Shown: in pieces, positions 39,443 through 47,716 of the stretch
How the letters are laid out: each line of letters starts with the position of its first letter
Position numbering within the stretch: the stretch's first letter is position 1
Source of the DNA: Paraglaciecola sp. L3A3
Lineage (GTDB): Bacteria > Pseudomonadota > Gammaproteobacteria > Enterobacterales > Alteromonadaceae
Assembly: GCF_009796765.1 (NCBI RefSeq)
Contig: NZ_CP047023.1
Span: forward strand, 1,657,501-1,721,500
DNA length: 64,000 nt
Direction of reading: 5' to 3'
Program-made: the position numbers and the translations under genes
Notes under the pieces: model-generated
What the model was told of the DNA's origin: nothing
Database searches by the model: none
The model's input: the letters and a program-made list of their open reading frames with translations, nothing else

Positions 39443-40321
39443 ATGATTAAGTGTATTTTAAGATATTTCATGTGTGTTGCTTTGCTAGCAATGTCATTCG
39501 TCAGTGCGGCTGCACTACGACAATATGCCGCAAAAGTAGAAGACTCCAGTTGGCAACTTAAAGATAAAAATCGCTTACAGTGTACGCTTAGCCATGATTT
39601 GCCAGGATACGGTGAAGCCATGTTTAGCAGTTTTGCATCTAAGCAACTTAACATGGAATTTGAATTAGACATGTTACGTTTGCCTAAGTCTTATGGGGTA
39701 GCGGCTGTTTATGCGGTACCACCAAAATGGATGCCTGGGCAAATGCAGCGAACCATTGCCGATATGACTATTCGTAAACAATACAATGGTGATCTGCCTG
39801 AACAAGCTGCTTGGACCATGTTGTCTGAATTAGAAAAAGGTTTCTGGCCAACTATTTATTATCAAGATTGGTACAATAAATACGATAGAGTATCAGTAGG
39901 GTTAAACGCCAGTAACTTTGCTGTCCCTTATCAAGCATTTGCAGAATGCGTATCTAACTTATTGCCTTACAGCTTTCAAGATATTGCCTACACCACCTTA
40001 ACCTATCAGTTTAATAATACGGTGTTGACTAAATACTCACAAAAACGTTTAGCCATGATTGGTGAATATTTAAAAGAAGATACCGATTTAGAATTAGTCT
40101 TGTTGGACGGTTATACCGATAGTTACGGTAACAGGTCGGTGAATAAAGAAGTGTCAATTCGCCGCGCTGTAGAAATTAAAGATTTTTTCCGCTCCATGGG
40201 AGTTGCCCCTGAACGTATCGCTGTTACAGGCCACGGTGAGAGACGGCATATTTCACCAAATACCAATGATACCTCACGGGCAATGAACCGTAGGGTAGTG
40301 ATTAGGATGTCTAAACCTTAG
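39443..40321 (+). CDS. motY: Sodium-driven flagellar motor protein MotY
   Basis: A 292-residue exported protein. The signal peptide (CVALLAMSFVSAAA) is followed by a MotY-specific N-terminal beta domain (about 25-170, with LSELEKG and YQDWYNKYDR blocks matching Vibrio MotY). A C-terminal OmpA-like peptidoglycan-binding domain (about 185-290, DGYTDSYGNRSVN and NRRVVI) follows. It forms the T ring that anchors PomAB stators in sodium-driven polar flagella. It is preceded by a sigma-28-like promoter. No other flagellar genes are in the window. Confidence 0.93.
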   Translation: MIKCILRYFMCVALLAMSFVSAAALRQYAAKVEDSSWQLKDKNRLQCTLSHDLPGYGEAMFSSFASKQLNMEFELDMLRLPKSYGVAAVYAVPPKWMPGQMQRTIADMTIRKQYNGDLPEQAAWTMLSELEKGFWPTIYYQDWYNKYDRVSVGLNASNFAVPYQAFAECVSNLLPYSFQDIAYTTLTYQFNNTVLTKYSQKRLAMIGEYLKEDTDLELVLLDGYTDSYGNRSVNKEVSIRRAVEIKDFFRSMGVAPERIAVTGHGERRHISPNTNDTSRAMNRRVVIRMSKP

Positions 40322-40741
40322 GCTGAAGGTAGTAGCTTTTTATATGCTATGCGCGGGTAATTCAAAAGCATGTGCTTCGCACATAAGTCATGGCTGCGCC
40401 ACTAAAGCAGAATAAAGCAGAGTAGGGCAGGCTTAGCAGCGTGAAGCAGTAGGTAGAAGCTAGTAAATAGATCGAAGTAAAATATATCACTTAAATTTGT
40501 CGCTACAGTGTTAAATTATCTCTCCTTGTTGTCTTCCCTAGCGTCATCCGCTGTTTCCTATTAAGAATTGTTATGATGGCTGTCCAGATAAGACTTAAAA
40601 AGAATGGATTCCTGCTAACGACATGTAGGAATGGCTAATTTTTAAGTTAGCAGTAGACTTACCCCTCATACAGATCCGCCATTTATTTCAAATACAAATT
40701 CCATTAGCATGAACAATTTTAATAAATATATGGGCAGGGTC
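40322..40741. other. Gene-free left part of the accessory island
   Basis: No convincing coding frame. It contains a stretch rich in AAGCAG/GAAGC words (about 40410-40460) and one copy of a dispersed hairpin repeat (40597-40650). I see no tRNA or promoter of note. Confidence 0.5.
40597..40650 (+). repeat. Dispersed hairpin repeat, copy 1
   Basis: An intact copy of a sequence of about 54 bp containing the imperfect inverted repeat ATTCCT...AGGAAT around CTAACGACATG, ending in TTTTTAAGTTAG. A second copy starts at 41795 and is split by the IS256-family element. Similar sequences recur in Alteromonadales genomes in my memory, but this was not searched. Confidence 0.6.
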
Positions 40742-41010
40742 TTATACCAATCCACATTGATAATTGATCTCTCAGAATGCATCCAGCGGTTTTTGAACAA
40801 GGCGTCGGTGTGCAGGAATGGTTGTTCCCTTTCAAATACCGAGAACGCAGGGCAAAAGCCGCTGGGGCATTCCTTTCAGGCGAGTTTTAAATGCGCTTAC
40901 TCTGTGTTGCTCGAACTCAAAAGAGGCCCACTATTCATTCGTTCAAGCGTCTTGATTAAGCGCATTTAAACTCTCGCTGAGTGGGCACTTATCAATACGG
41001 ATTGGTATTA
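40742..41010. mobile_element. MITE-like inverted-repeat element (263 bp)
   Basis: Terminal inverted repeats of 19 bp (40745-40763 and 40989-41007, 17 of 19 matching; outer end TACCAATCC) bound a 263-bp segment. The trinucleotide TTA is directly repeated on both sides (40742-40744, 41008-41010), a possible target duplication. Inside, a second inverted repeat pairs sequence near 40882-40901 (AAATGCGCTTA) with its complement near 40956-40976. There is no transposase, so it would need a partner element elsewhere. Confidence 0.6.
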
Positions 41011-41086
41011 TGTCTAACAAGGTGATTATTCTACACACACATAGTGCCGTTTAATTACTAACTAGCTATTTGATTAGAGGATATTT

Positions 41087-41503
41087 ATGCCAGTGAAGTT
41101 AAAAGATATTGAGTGGGCAATTGAATTCGTGTCTTCTGGATTAGGCGATAATGAGGCGTACATCAGTTTAGATACTGGTGAAATATATTATATTGATGAT
41201 GCAATGGAAGAACCGATACCAGATGATCTCTATACCAGTAATAGATATCTAATGTTTCCTAGCAAACAAGAGCTAGACTTAGGAAAACGTTTGGCTCTTA
41301 GTTTTATTGCCGAGGAGACCCCTGAAAAACTAGAGCTCGGCTACGATATTTTTAGTCGCCGGGGCGCATATGCAAAATTCAAGACCCTTTTAGAATCAAC
41401 GGGTAAGCTAGAAAGTTGGTACGCATACGAAGAAGCTGCGTTAAAGCGTGCCGCAATGCAATGGTGTCAAGATAATGATGTCGAATTTGACACCGACATA
41501 TAA
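41087..41503 (+). CDS. UPF0158 family protein
   Basis: A 138-residue soluble protein matching UPF0158: a substrate-like opening (LDTGEIYYIDD), a central helical part with FSRRGAYAKFKTLLESTGKLESWYAYEEAALKRAA divided over residues 85-120, and an acidic end. Function unknown for the family. It lies between the MITE-like element and the TIGR02450 gene, within an island of mobile sequences, with AGAGGATATTT before the ATG. Confidence 0.8.
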   Translation: MPVKLKDIEWAIEFVSSGLGDNEAYISLDTGEIYYIDDAMEEPIPDDLYTSNRYLMFPSKQELDLGKRLALSFIAEETPEKLELGYDIFSRRGAYAKFKTLLESTGKLESWYAYEEAALKRAAMQWCQDNDVEFDTDI

Positions 41504-41574
41504 CCGGCTAGCCGGTGATTTAATTTAAAATGATCGTAGTCGTTTTTATTAGTTAATTTATCAAAAGGTCTGCC

Positions 41575-41790
41575 ATGAATAATATTAATCCGAAAAAGTT
41601 GCTCAATAGTAAATGGACTGCGGTGGAGCCTTTGAACAAAGAGAAGCACTTTTTAGTGTCTGACATTGAGTTTGATGAAGAGGGAATTGTTGTTTTATGT
41701 TCTATCGAGGCTATTATGTCAAAACTCTGTATTTTGATAGATTGGCGTGATTTAAAAGATGAAACTAAATGGATTTTTGGCTGGAAATAA
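41575..41790 (+). CDS. TIGR02450 family Trp-rich small protein
   Basis: A 71-residue protein with the features of TIGR02450: NPKKLLNSKWTAVEPLNKEKHF at the start (split here as N-terminal and KEKHFLV blocks), IDWRDLKD, and the end W..GWK. Family function is unknown. It is complete, ends shortly before the repeat disrupted by the insertion sequence, and may form a pair with the UPF0158 gene 71 bp upstream. Confidence 0.75.
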   Translation: MNNINPKKLLNSKWTAVEPLNKEKHFLVSDIEFDEEGIVVLCSIEAIMSKLCILIDWRDLKDETKWIFGWK

Positions 41791-41794
41791 GTAT

Positions 41795-41842
41795 AAAAGA
41801 ATGGATTCCTACTAACGACATGCAAGAATGACGACTTTTTAA
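41795..41842 (+). repeat. Dispersed hairpin repeat, copy 2, interrupted by the IS
   Basis: The 5' part (41795-41842) matches copy 1 (40597-40650). The missing 3' part (GTTAG...) resumes at 43164, immediately after the insertion sequence and its duplicated CTTTTTAA. The element therefore landed inside this repeat. Confidence 0.65.
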
Positions 41843-43155
41843 GAGCCTGTAACATACTTTGTGTAACTGCCTATCATAATTTACTCTAAGCAGAGTTTAA
41901 GGATAGGCAATGAAAATGAATAAAGAATTAGAAGCGTTTGCTAAAGAAGCAGCGAAAGGTATTAAAACCCCTCAAGATTTAAATGAGTTTAGTCAGATGC
42001 TCAAAAAAATCACGGTCGAAGCAGCATTGAATGCGGAGATGGATGAGCATTTAGGCTATGGCAAACATGAAAAATCAGCTGTCAGCAATAGCCGTAATGG
42101 TAAAACTAGTAAGCGCATAAAGACCGAGGACGGTGAGTTTGAGCTTGATACTCCTCGTGATAGAGATGGCTCTTTTGCGCCTCAGCTTGTCAAAAAACAA
42201 CAAACTCGTTTTACCTCAATGGATGAAAAAATCCTATGGTTATACGCTAAAGGCATGAGTACCCGTGAAATTGTCGAAGCATTTGATGAATGGTACGGTG
42301 CAGAAATATCTCCCACCTTGGTATCAAGAGTCGCCAATGCCGTCATTGACGAAATCACTGAATGGCAGGCTCGGCCACTGGATACCGTTTATCCAATCGT
42401 TTATATGGACTGCATTGTCATTAAAGTACGCCAAGATAATAGGGTGATGAATAAATCTATCTTCTTAGCCTTGGGTATCAATCTAGACGGGCACAAAACC
42501 TTGTTGGGCATGTGGATAGCTGAGAACGAGGGAGCCAAGTTCTGGTTAAACGTCCTCACGGAATTACAAACCCGTGGAGTAAAAGATATCTTTATCGCTT
42601 GTGTCGATGGCCTAAAAGGCTTTCCAGAGGCCATAAATGCAGTGTTCCCTCAAACACAGGTTCAGCTCTGTATCGTACATATGGTGCGTAATTCGTTAAG
42701 GTTTGTGCCTTGGAAAGATTACAAAATCGTGACCACTGAACTGAAAAAGGTTTACCAAGCCAACACTGAGGATGAAGCCTTACTTGAGCTGCAGCGTTTT
42801 GGCGAAACCTGGGATGACAAATATCCACAAATCAGCAAGTCGTGGCATGCTAATTGGCACAATCTCAATACAATATTTAAGTACCCTAGCGATATACGTA
42901 AAGTAATTTACACCACTAATGCAATCGAATCACTTAACAGCGTCATTCGAAAAGCGTTGAAGAAGCGGAAAGTATTTCCCAATGATGATTCAGCTAAGAA
43001 AATGGTGTACCTGGCTATTATGGATGCATCTAAAAAATGGACCATGCCGATCCAAAACTGGCGTCAGGCAATGATCCGATTTATGATTGAGTTCGAGTCT
43101 AGACTCGAAGGACATATTTAACTAATGGCAGTTACACAGAATCTGTTACATCCTC
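41843..43155 (+). mobile_element. IS256-family insertion sequence (1313 bp)
   Basis: The element is bounded by 29-bp imperfect terminal inverted repeats (41843-41871 and 43127-43155, 24 of 29 matching, inner end GTGTAACTGCC). It is flanked by an 8-bp direct repeat CTTTTTAA (41835-41842 and 43156-43163), the duplication size expected for IS256. One complete transposase gene fills it. Structure and reading frame are intact, so it may be recent and active. Confidence 0.92.
41910..43121 (+). CDS. IS256-family (mutator-type) transposase
   Basis: A 403-residue DDE transposase. The mutator signature is clear: N-terminal DEHLGYGKHE, first catalytic Asp in YMDCIVIKV, second in ACVDGLKGFPEAI, and the Glu in TTNAIESLNSVIRK. 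It has full family length with no frameshift. It catalyses copy-out movement of the surrounding element, whose ends lie 67 bp before its start and 34 bp after its stop. Confidence 0.96.
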   Translation: MKMNKELEAFAKEAAKGIKTPQDLNEFSQMLKKITVEAALNAEMDEHLGYGKHEKSAVSNSRNGKTSKRIKTEDGEFELDTPRDRDGSFAPQLVKKQQTRFTSMDEKILWLYAKGMSTREIVEAFDEWYGAEISPTLVSRVANAVIDEITEWQARPLDTVYPIVYMDCIVIKVRQDNRVMNKSIFLALGINLDGHKTLLGMWIAENEGAKFWLNVLTELQTRGVKDIFIACVDGLKGFPEAINAVFPQTQVQLCIVHMVRNSLRFVPWKDYKIVTTELKKVYQANTEDEALLELQRFGETWDDKYPQISKSWHANWHNLNTIFKYPSDIRKVIYTTNAIESLNSVIRKALKKRKVFPNDDSAKKMVYLAIMDASKKWTMPIQNWRQAMIRFMIEFESRLEGHI

Positions 43156-43163
43156 CTTTTTAA

Positions 43164-43420
43164 GTTAGGTATTATTAGTTTTTTCTCTGTGGTGAATAGC
43201 TTTTCGCTTTTTCTGTAATCTTTTTCTCGTTGCTCGTATCTTCTAATCACTACTTTTTCTGCTTCAGGCTGCCACATTCTGCTTAGTCTGCAATACTCTG
43301 TATTTTATATTTAATCATCAGGTCTTATATATAACTTAAATTAGCCTCACGGATGTATACAATTAACAATAAATGCGAAATAATGTAACAAATATCTAAA
43401 AAGAACATAGGTGTGTATTA
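43164..43420. other. Gene-free stretch between the IS and the beta-helix gene
   Basis: It begins with the 3' remnant of hairpin repeat copy 2. A T/C-rich stretch (43180-43300) follows whose complement is rich in AAGCAGAA words, resembling the left-island stretch at 40410-40460 in opposite orientation. No gene is visible; it should hold the promoter of the beta-helix gene. Confidence 0.4.
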
Positions 43421-45484
43421 ATGTTTAAAATCAAAAGAATCCAAGGTCAGTTATTTTGTGGATTGCTTTTTTCTTCACTTGCGCTGTCTTTATCAGTAAA
43501 TGCCAAAACACTTTATGTGGCGACTGATGGTGATGATAGTAATGATGGGCAAATGGCATCGCCGCTTGCCACGTTTTCTCAGGCTAATAGCTTATTAGAA
43601 GCGGGAGATACGTTAATTATAAAAGCTGGGGTGTATCGTCAAACATTACAAGTGAGTAAAAGTGGTAATGAACAATCACCCATATTAATTAAAGCTGAAG
43701 ATAACGCAGAAGTGATTATTCGTGGTACAGAGCCTGTGAGTGGTTGGTCTGTGTATCAAGGTAATATCTATCAAGCCAATGTGAATAGTGAAATAGAAGA
43801 AGCCTTTCGCCAGCTGTATCATAAAGATGAAATTATGGATATTGCTCGCTGGCCGAATAATACAGATGGCGATTTATATACCATTGATGCCGCTCCGTTA
43901 TCAGGCAAAGGTACTGTATCAAGTGTCAATGCCGACAATATTCCAGACTCTGATTTAACTGGCGGTTACATTTGGTATTTAGGTGCTCACTCTGGTGCCA
44001 GTTGGACTCGTCAAATTTCAAGCTCTACTACGGACTCGGTTTCGTTTACTGCTATAGACGATACTAAATGGCCTTTTAATCCACATGCTCCTACTATTCA
44101 ACGTCACGATAACTTTGGACGCTTTTTTGTATTTGGAAAATTAGCCTTACTCGATCATAAAAACGAATGGTTTTATGATGCAGAACAACAAATTATCTAT
44201 TTGCAAACAGCAGATGGCCAAGCGCCAGCAGACAACGAAGTGGAAATTGCTAGCAGGCAAAACGCCGTCATATTAGATGGCCAATATATTTCCATTGAAG
44301 GCTTAGAAATATTCGGGGCCAATGTCCGAGTTAATGGTAATAACAACACGATTAAAAATAATAAGATATACCATGGCCTAGAACGTATGGATGATTTAAC
44401 TAATTCATCTGCACAAGTTGGTGATGGTTCAATCAACGTATTAGGTACCCATACGACAATTACAGATAACGTGATTGAACATGGATCATTGAATGGTATT
44501 TTTGTCGCAGGTTGGTCTGGTCGTGGTCAATATGTGCATATTGAAAACAATACCATTCAGTATTTTGATACTTTGGGAATTCATGCTAGTCCTCTTAGAG
44601 TCAATGCCAATGATGCCACTATATTACGTAATACAGTGGCTTACACTGGTAGAGATGGAGTGTTTTTACCTAGTCAGAATAGTGAACTAGGATATAACGA
44701 CGTGTCTCGCGTAGGGCTGATTAATAATGATGGCGGTGTATTTTATACCGTAGGCAATGATGACAACAAAAATACCCGTATTCATCACAACTGGTTTCAT
44801 GATTCGGTCGGTCCTAGTTATGCCGATGGCCGTACCGCTGGTATATATTTAGATAACAACAGTAAAGGTTACCAAGTTGATCATAATGTGGTGTGGAATG
44901 TCACTTGGGCGGGAGTTCAATTAAATTGGGCTAACTGGAACAATAATATTTATCACAATACTATTATCAATGCTGGTCAAGCAATGGGCGAATGGGTAAA
45001 TGGCTATACACGTCAAGATAATCGTGTATGGAATAACTACACCAACGTGGGGGATTGGCTAGTTGATCCGGCATATGATCTCGACAGCAACTTAATTGAA
45101 ACTGAACAAGCCCAACTCATTGATCCTGAGCAATTGGATTTTATGCCTCTTGATACCTCACTATTAATCGATCAAGGGCGCACAATTGATGACTTTGAAA
45201 AACCGTTCGCAGGGCCTTCTCCCGATATTGGAGCCTATGAATTAGGTGGTGTTAAATGGACTGCCGGTGTGAATGCTATTTTAGATGATTGTACAGAATG
45301 TCAAAGTAACCCTGATGCAGATCCTGTAGTCGAACCTGCTCCAGAGCCTACGACACCAGAACCCACAACACCAGAACCCACAACACCAAGCACTGATAAT
45401 TCATCTGGTGGTGGTAGTTTTGGTTTTAGTTTAATCGGTTTAGCCTTGTGCCGCTTATTTTGGACACGCAGAAAATCTTGCTAA
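43421..45484 (+). CDS. Secreted right-handed beta-helix protein with GlyGly-CTERM tail
   Basis: A 687-residue exported protein. The signal peptide (cleavage after VNA, about residue 28) is followed by a DUF1565-like opening (LYVATDGDDSNDG). A right-handed parallel beta-helix (about 120-530) shows recurrent N-x-I...N-x-I rungs such as NNTIKNNKIYHG and NNNIYHNTII. A low-complexity TPEPT linker (about 640-660) follows, then a GlyGly-CTERM tail (SGGGSFGFSLIGLALC, then RRKS). The fold is that of polysaccharide lyases and related glycan enzymes, but catalytic residues were not identified. The tail is a rhombosortase-processed sorting signal. It stands alone next to the IS. Confidence 0.8.
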   Translation: MFKIKRIQGQLFCGLLFSSLALSLSVNAKTLYVATDGDDSNDGQMASPLATFSQANSLLEAGDTLIIKAGVYRQTLQVSKSGNEQSPILIKAEDNAEVIIRGTEPVSGWSVYQGNIYQANVNSEIEEAFRQLYHKDEIMDIARWPNNTDGDLYTIDAAPLSGKGTVSSVNADNIPDSDLTGGYIWYLGAHSGASWTRQISSSTTDSVSFTAIDDTKWPFNPHAPTIQRHDNFGRFFVFGKLALLDHKNEWFYDAEQQIIYLQTADGQAPADNEVEIASRQNAVILDGQYISIEGLEIFGANVRVNGNNNTIKNNKIYHGLERMDDLTNSSAQVGDGSINVLGTHTTITDNVIEHGSLNGIFVAGWSGRGQYVHIENNTIQYFDTLGIHASPLRVNANDATILRNTVAYTGRDGVFLPSQNSELGYNDVSRVGLINNDGGVFYTVGNDDNKNTRIHHNWFHDSVGPSYADGRTAGIYLDNNSKGYQVDHNVVWNVTWAGVQLNWANWNNNIYHNTIINAGQAMGEWVNGYTRQDNRVWNNYTNVGDWLVDPAYDLDSNLIETEQAQLIDPEQLDFMPLDTSLLIDQGRTIDDFEKPFAGPSPDIGAYELGGVKWTAGVNAILDDCTECQSNPDADPVVEPAPEPTTPEPTTPEPTTPSTDNSSGGGSFGFSLIGLALCRLFWTRRKSC

Positions 45485-45505
45485 AAAAGAGTTAACTTTA
45501 AATAA

Positions 45506-45536
45506 AACAGGCGACCAATAGTTCGCCTGTTGTTTT
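45506..45536 (+). terminator. Terminator of the beta-helix gene
   Basis: A 9-bp stem (45506-45514 with 45523-45531), followed by GTTTTT. It lies 22 bp after the stop codon. Confidence 0.8.
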
Positions 45537-45578
45537 TGTCCCCATGTAGCTTGAGTCAGCTCCATTCTGTATTTAACC

Positions 45579-46109
45579 TTAGCTAGCTTTTTTATCTAAG
45601 CCCAAAAGGTGGTCAAGAGATAGTTTTCCTGGGCCATGGGCAGTGATGACCATTAGTGCCACAAACCACCAAACAGCTGGGTTCCACCAGTGATCCCATT
45701 CAGGGAATACCGCAAGCTGAATAAACAATGTCATGCCTATTAGTCCTAAAGCACCGAGCCTAGAAAATATACCTAGTATCAACATCACAGGTAATAACAC
45801 TTCAACTACACCGGCGACAATTGCTAGCTTTTCTATGACAAATACAGTGAATGAACCTTCGGTATAATCCAATGTATTGGCGTCACATAATAAAAGAGCA
45901 CCTTCTCGAACAGGGTCTGGACAAAAGAATTCATATAAAAACAAATCATATTTTTCTTCGTTAAAATCCATAAAACCATTCCACTTGCTCAGGCCAGACG
46001 CTAGAAAAACTTTTGCGGTTAGCAGGCGTACAAATAACAATGATAAATCGCCAAAAAACAAGGTGAATTTTTTGCTAAGTGTTTGATATAGATTAATGAT
46101 TAATTTCAT
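45579..46109 (-). CDS. bufD: DoxX-family membrane protein of the bufferin operon
   Basis: A 176-residue DoxX-type inner-membrane protein with four hydrophobic helices (VRLLTAKVFLASGLSKW near residue 25, later LIGMTLFIQLAVFPEWDHWW). Family knowledge: DoxX proteins close bufferin operons and may handle electron transfer or export steps. Its start overlaps the preceding stop by one base (TAATG), so it is translationally coupled. It is the last gene of the operon. Confidence 0.8.
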   Translation of the reverse strand: MKLIINLYQTLSKKFTLFFGDLSLLFVRLLTAKVFLASGLSKWNGFMDFNEEKYDLFLYEFFCPDPVREGALLLCDANTLDYTEGSFTVFVIEKLAIVAGVVEVLLPVMLILGIFSRLGALGLIGMTLFIQLAVFPEWDHWWNPAVWWFVALMVITAHGPGKLSLDHLLGLDKKAS

Positions 46110-46861
46110 TAGAGAGTAATTTCCATGAGTAAATTATTAGCTATTAGTTGTGAAAATACGCTACTTATATCTAATTCACCTGTTGTTAACGCAGCCTCTG
46201 CAGATTCAATTAGTGTATTGGCTAAATGGATATTCGAAATGAAGGTCCATTCTGGTAAGGATAGTACTCGATGAAATATCTGCCCAGAATTACGCCATAA
46301 AATAGTATATTCTGCTTGTTGTTCAATAACCTGTGGTTCAGTGAGTACACCATTTTTTAACATAGACCAAACTTCAGTCACGGCCGATTTATTTTGTAAT
46401 AGTCGTACACTCGCGCCTAAGGCAAATCTTTTAGATTCAATGTCTTCTAGCCAGGAGCTAACTACTTCGTCTGTTGGCGGCACTTGGTCCGTTGCAAAGT
46501 AACACTCATGCCAAGCAAGATCTAAACTTGCTAAGTCAGCTGCATACTCTAATTCAGGGGCTTGTTGTCGAAAATGTTCACCTATAAAATCCGCCATTAA
46601 TTCACCGTACTCTGCTAGCACACTGGTTTTGGGAATATATTTCTGTGAATATTGTCGAGCCAGCATTTTAAAATAGTCTTCACCAAGTAAATTAACGCAA
46701 CTTGGATATTTACGTTTCAGTATGTCTATACATGCAGAAAAGTAGGTGTTTCTGTAGATGAGTAAACGCTCTTGATCTCCCTCATGTGGCAAAAATGATT
46801 GTGTTTGTTGATGTTCACCATGTTTTAGGTAATGTTCAAACCATGCATAGAAGTCAGGCAT
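46109..46861 (-). CDS. bufC: DUF2063 partner protein of the MNIO enzyme (BufC-type)
   Basis: A 250-residue protein. The N-terminal DUF2063 region (about 5-95) carries RLLIYRNTYFSACIDILKRKYP and AEYGELMADFIGEHF; the remainder is a domain common to these partners. In RiPP systems with DUF692 oxidases, DUF2063 proteins recognise the precursor peptide and pair with the enzyme (older annotations call them putative DNA-binding). It starts directly at the bufB stop, with no gap. Confidence 0.82.
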   Translation of the reverse strand: MPDFYAWFEHYLKHGEHQQTQSFLPHEGDQERLLIYRNTYFSACIDILKRKYPSCVNLLGEDYFKMLARQYSQKYIPKTSVLAEYGELMADFIGEHFRQQAPELEYAADLASLDLAWHECYFATDQVPPTDEVVSSWLEDIESKRFALGASVRLLQNKSAVTEVWSMLKNGVLTEPQVIEQQAEYTILWRNSGQIFHRVLSLPEWTFISNIHLANTLIESAEAALTTGELDISSVFSQLIANNLLMEITL

Positions 46862-47704
46862 TTAGTTTTCTTTTGAGCAATGATGAATAAAGTTTGCGGC
46901 GGTTTGTCTTTCGGCCATTAATTCAGCGAAGCTAGGCAAGTCTGAATCTCGTTCTATCAATACCGGTTTAGGACCACTTTTTTGTAACACGTATTGTAAT
47001 AACTGCCAAACTTGTACTGCAACTGCGCAATCGTGTGAATCAATTAATAAGTCGGCTTGAATTGGGTCCTTTGAATGTCCGGCTACATGGATCTCACTCA
47101 CCACATTGAGATCCAGAGTATTGATATATGTATTTGGGTCAATGTTCACATTCGCTGCACTAATAAAAAGGTTGTTCACATCCAGTAGCAAAGAACATTG
47201 TGTTCTATGGGCTAACTCCATTAAAAAGTCAGCTTCGTCTATATCAGACGGTAAGCGAATATAATTAGCCGGGTTTTCTATGGCAATGCTGCGCTGCAAG
47301 GTATCTTGAACTTGCATGACATTGTCAGAAACTGTTTTTAGCGTTTGCTGGGTAAGGGGAATGGGCAGTAAATTATTGAAAAATTGTTCATCTGTAGCTG
47401 ACCAAGCTAAATGCTCAGAAAACGAGGCAATAGGTAAAATATCACACAGCTTCTTTAAACGTTGTAAATGTTGTTTATCTACTGATTTAGGGCCTGCTAA
47501 AGACGCCCCAACACCATGCACACTTAATGGATACCTGCTGGCTATTTCTTTTAATGCGGCGAGGCGAGGGCCTCCATCAATTAGGTAATTCTCGGCATGG
47601 ACTTCAAACCATAACCCTTCAACGACGGCACTAGGCACATCGTTGAAGTACTCTGGTTTTAGACTGACACCTGCATTGTGTGGCAAACTAAAGCTAGATT
47701 TCAC
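46862..47704 (-). CDS. bufB: DUF692-family multinuclear iron oxidase (MNIO, BufB-type)
   Basis: A 280-residue TIM-barrel iron enzyme. Conserved DUF692 blocks are visible: AGVSLKPEYF, WFEVHAENYL, SVHGVGASL, SEHLAWS, IENPANYI, LLDVNNLF, HVAGHS and ERDSDLPSF. Family knowledge: MNIOs oxidise cysteines of a precursor peptide using two or three iron atoms, and in bufferins they form thiooxazole-type heterocycles. The gene starts 12 bp after the precursor gene stop, fitting coupled expression with its substrate. Confidence 0.88.
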   Translation of the reverse strand: MKSSFSLPHNAGVSLKPEYFNDVPSAVVEGLWFEVHAENYLIDGGPRLAALKEIASRYPLSVHGVGASLAGPKSVDKQHLQRLKKLCDILPIASFSEHLAWSATDEQFFNNLLPIPLTQQTLKTVSDNVMQVQDTLQRSIAIENPANYIRLPSDIDEADFLMELAHRTQCSLLLDVNNLFISAANVNIDPNTYINTLDLNVVSEIHVAGHSKDPIQADLLIDSHDCAVAVQVWQLLQYVLQKSGPKPVLIERDSDLPSFAELMAERQTAANFIHHCSKEN

Positions 47705-47716
47705 TGTTGTTCAATA

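Noticed and set aside
40709..40969. 86-residue reading frame inside the MITE-like element
   Set aside because: It lies across the element's inverted repeats, starts outside them, has no ribosome site and resembles no protein; it is a by-product of the repeat sequence.
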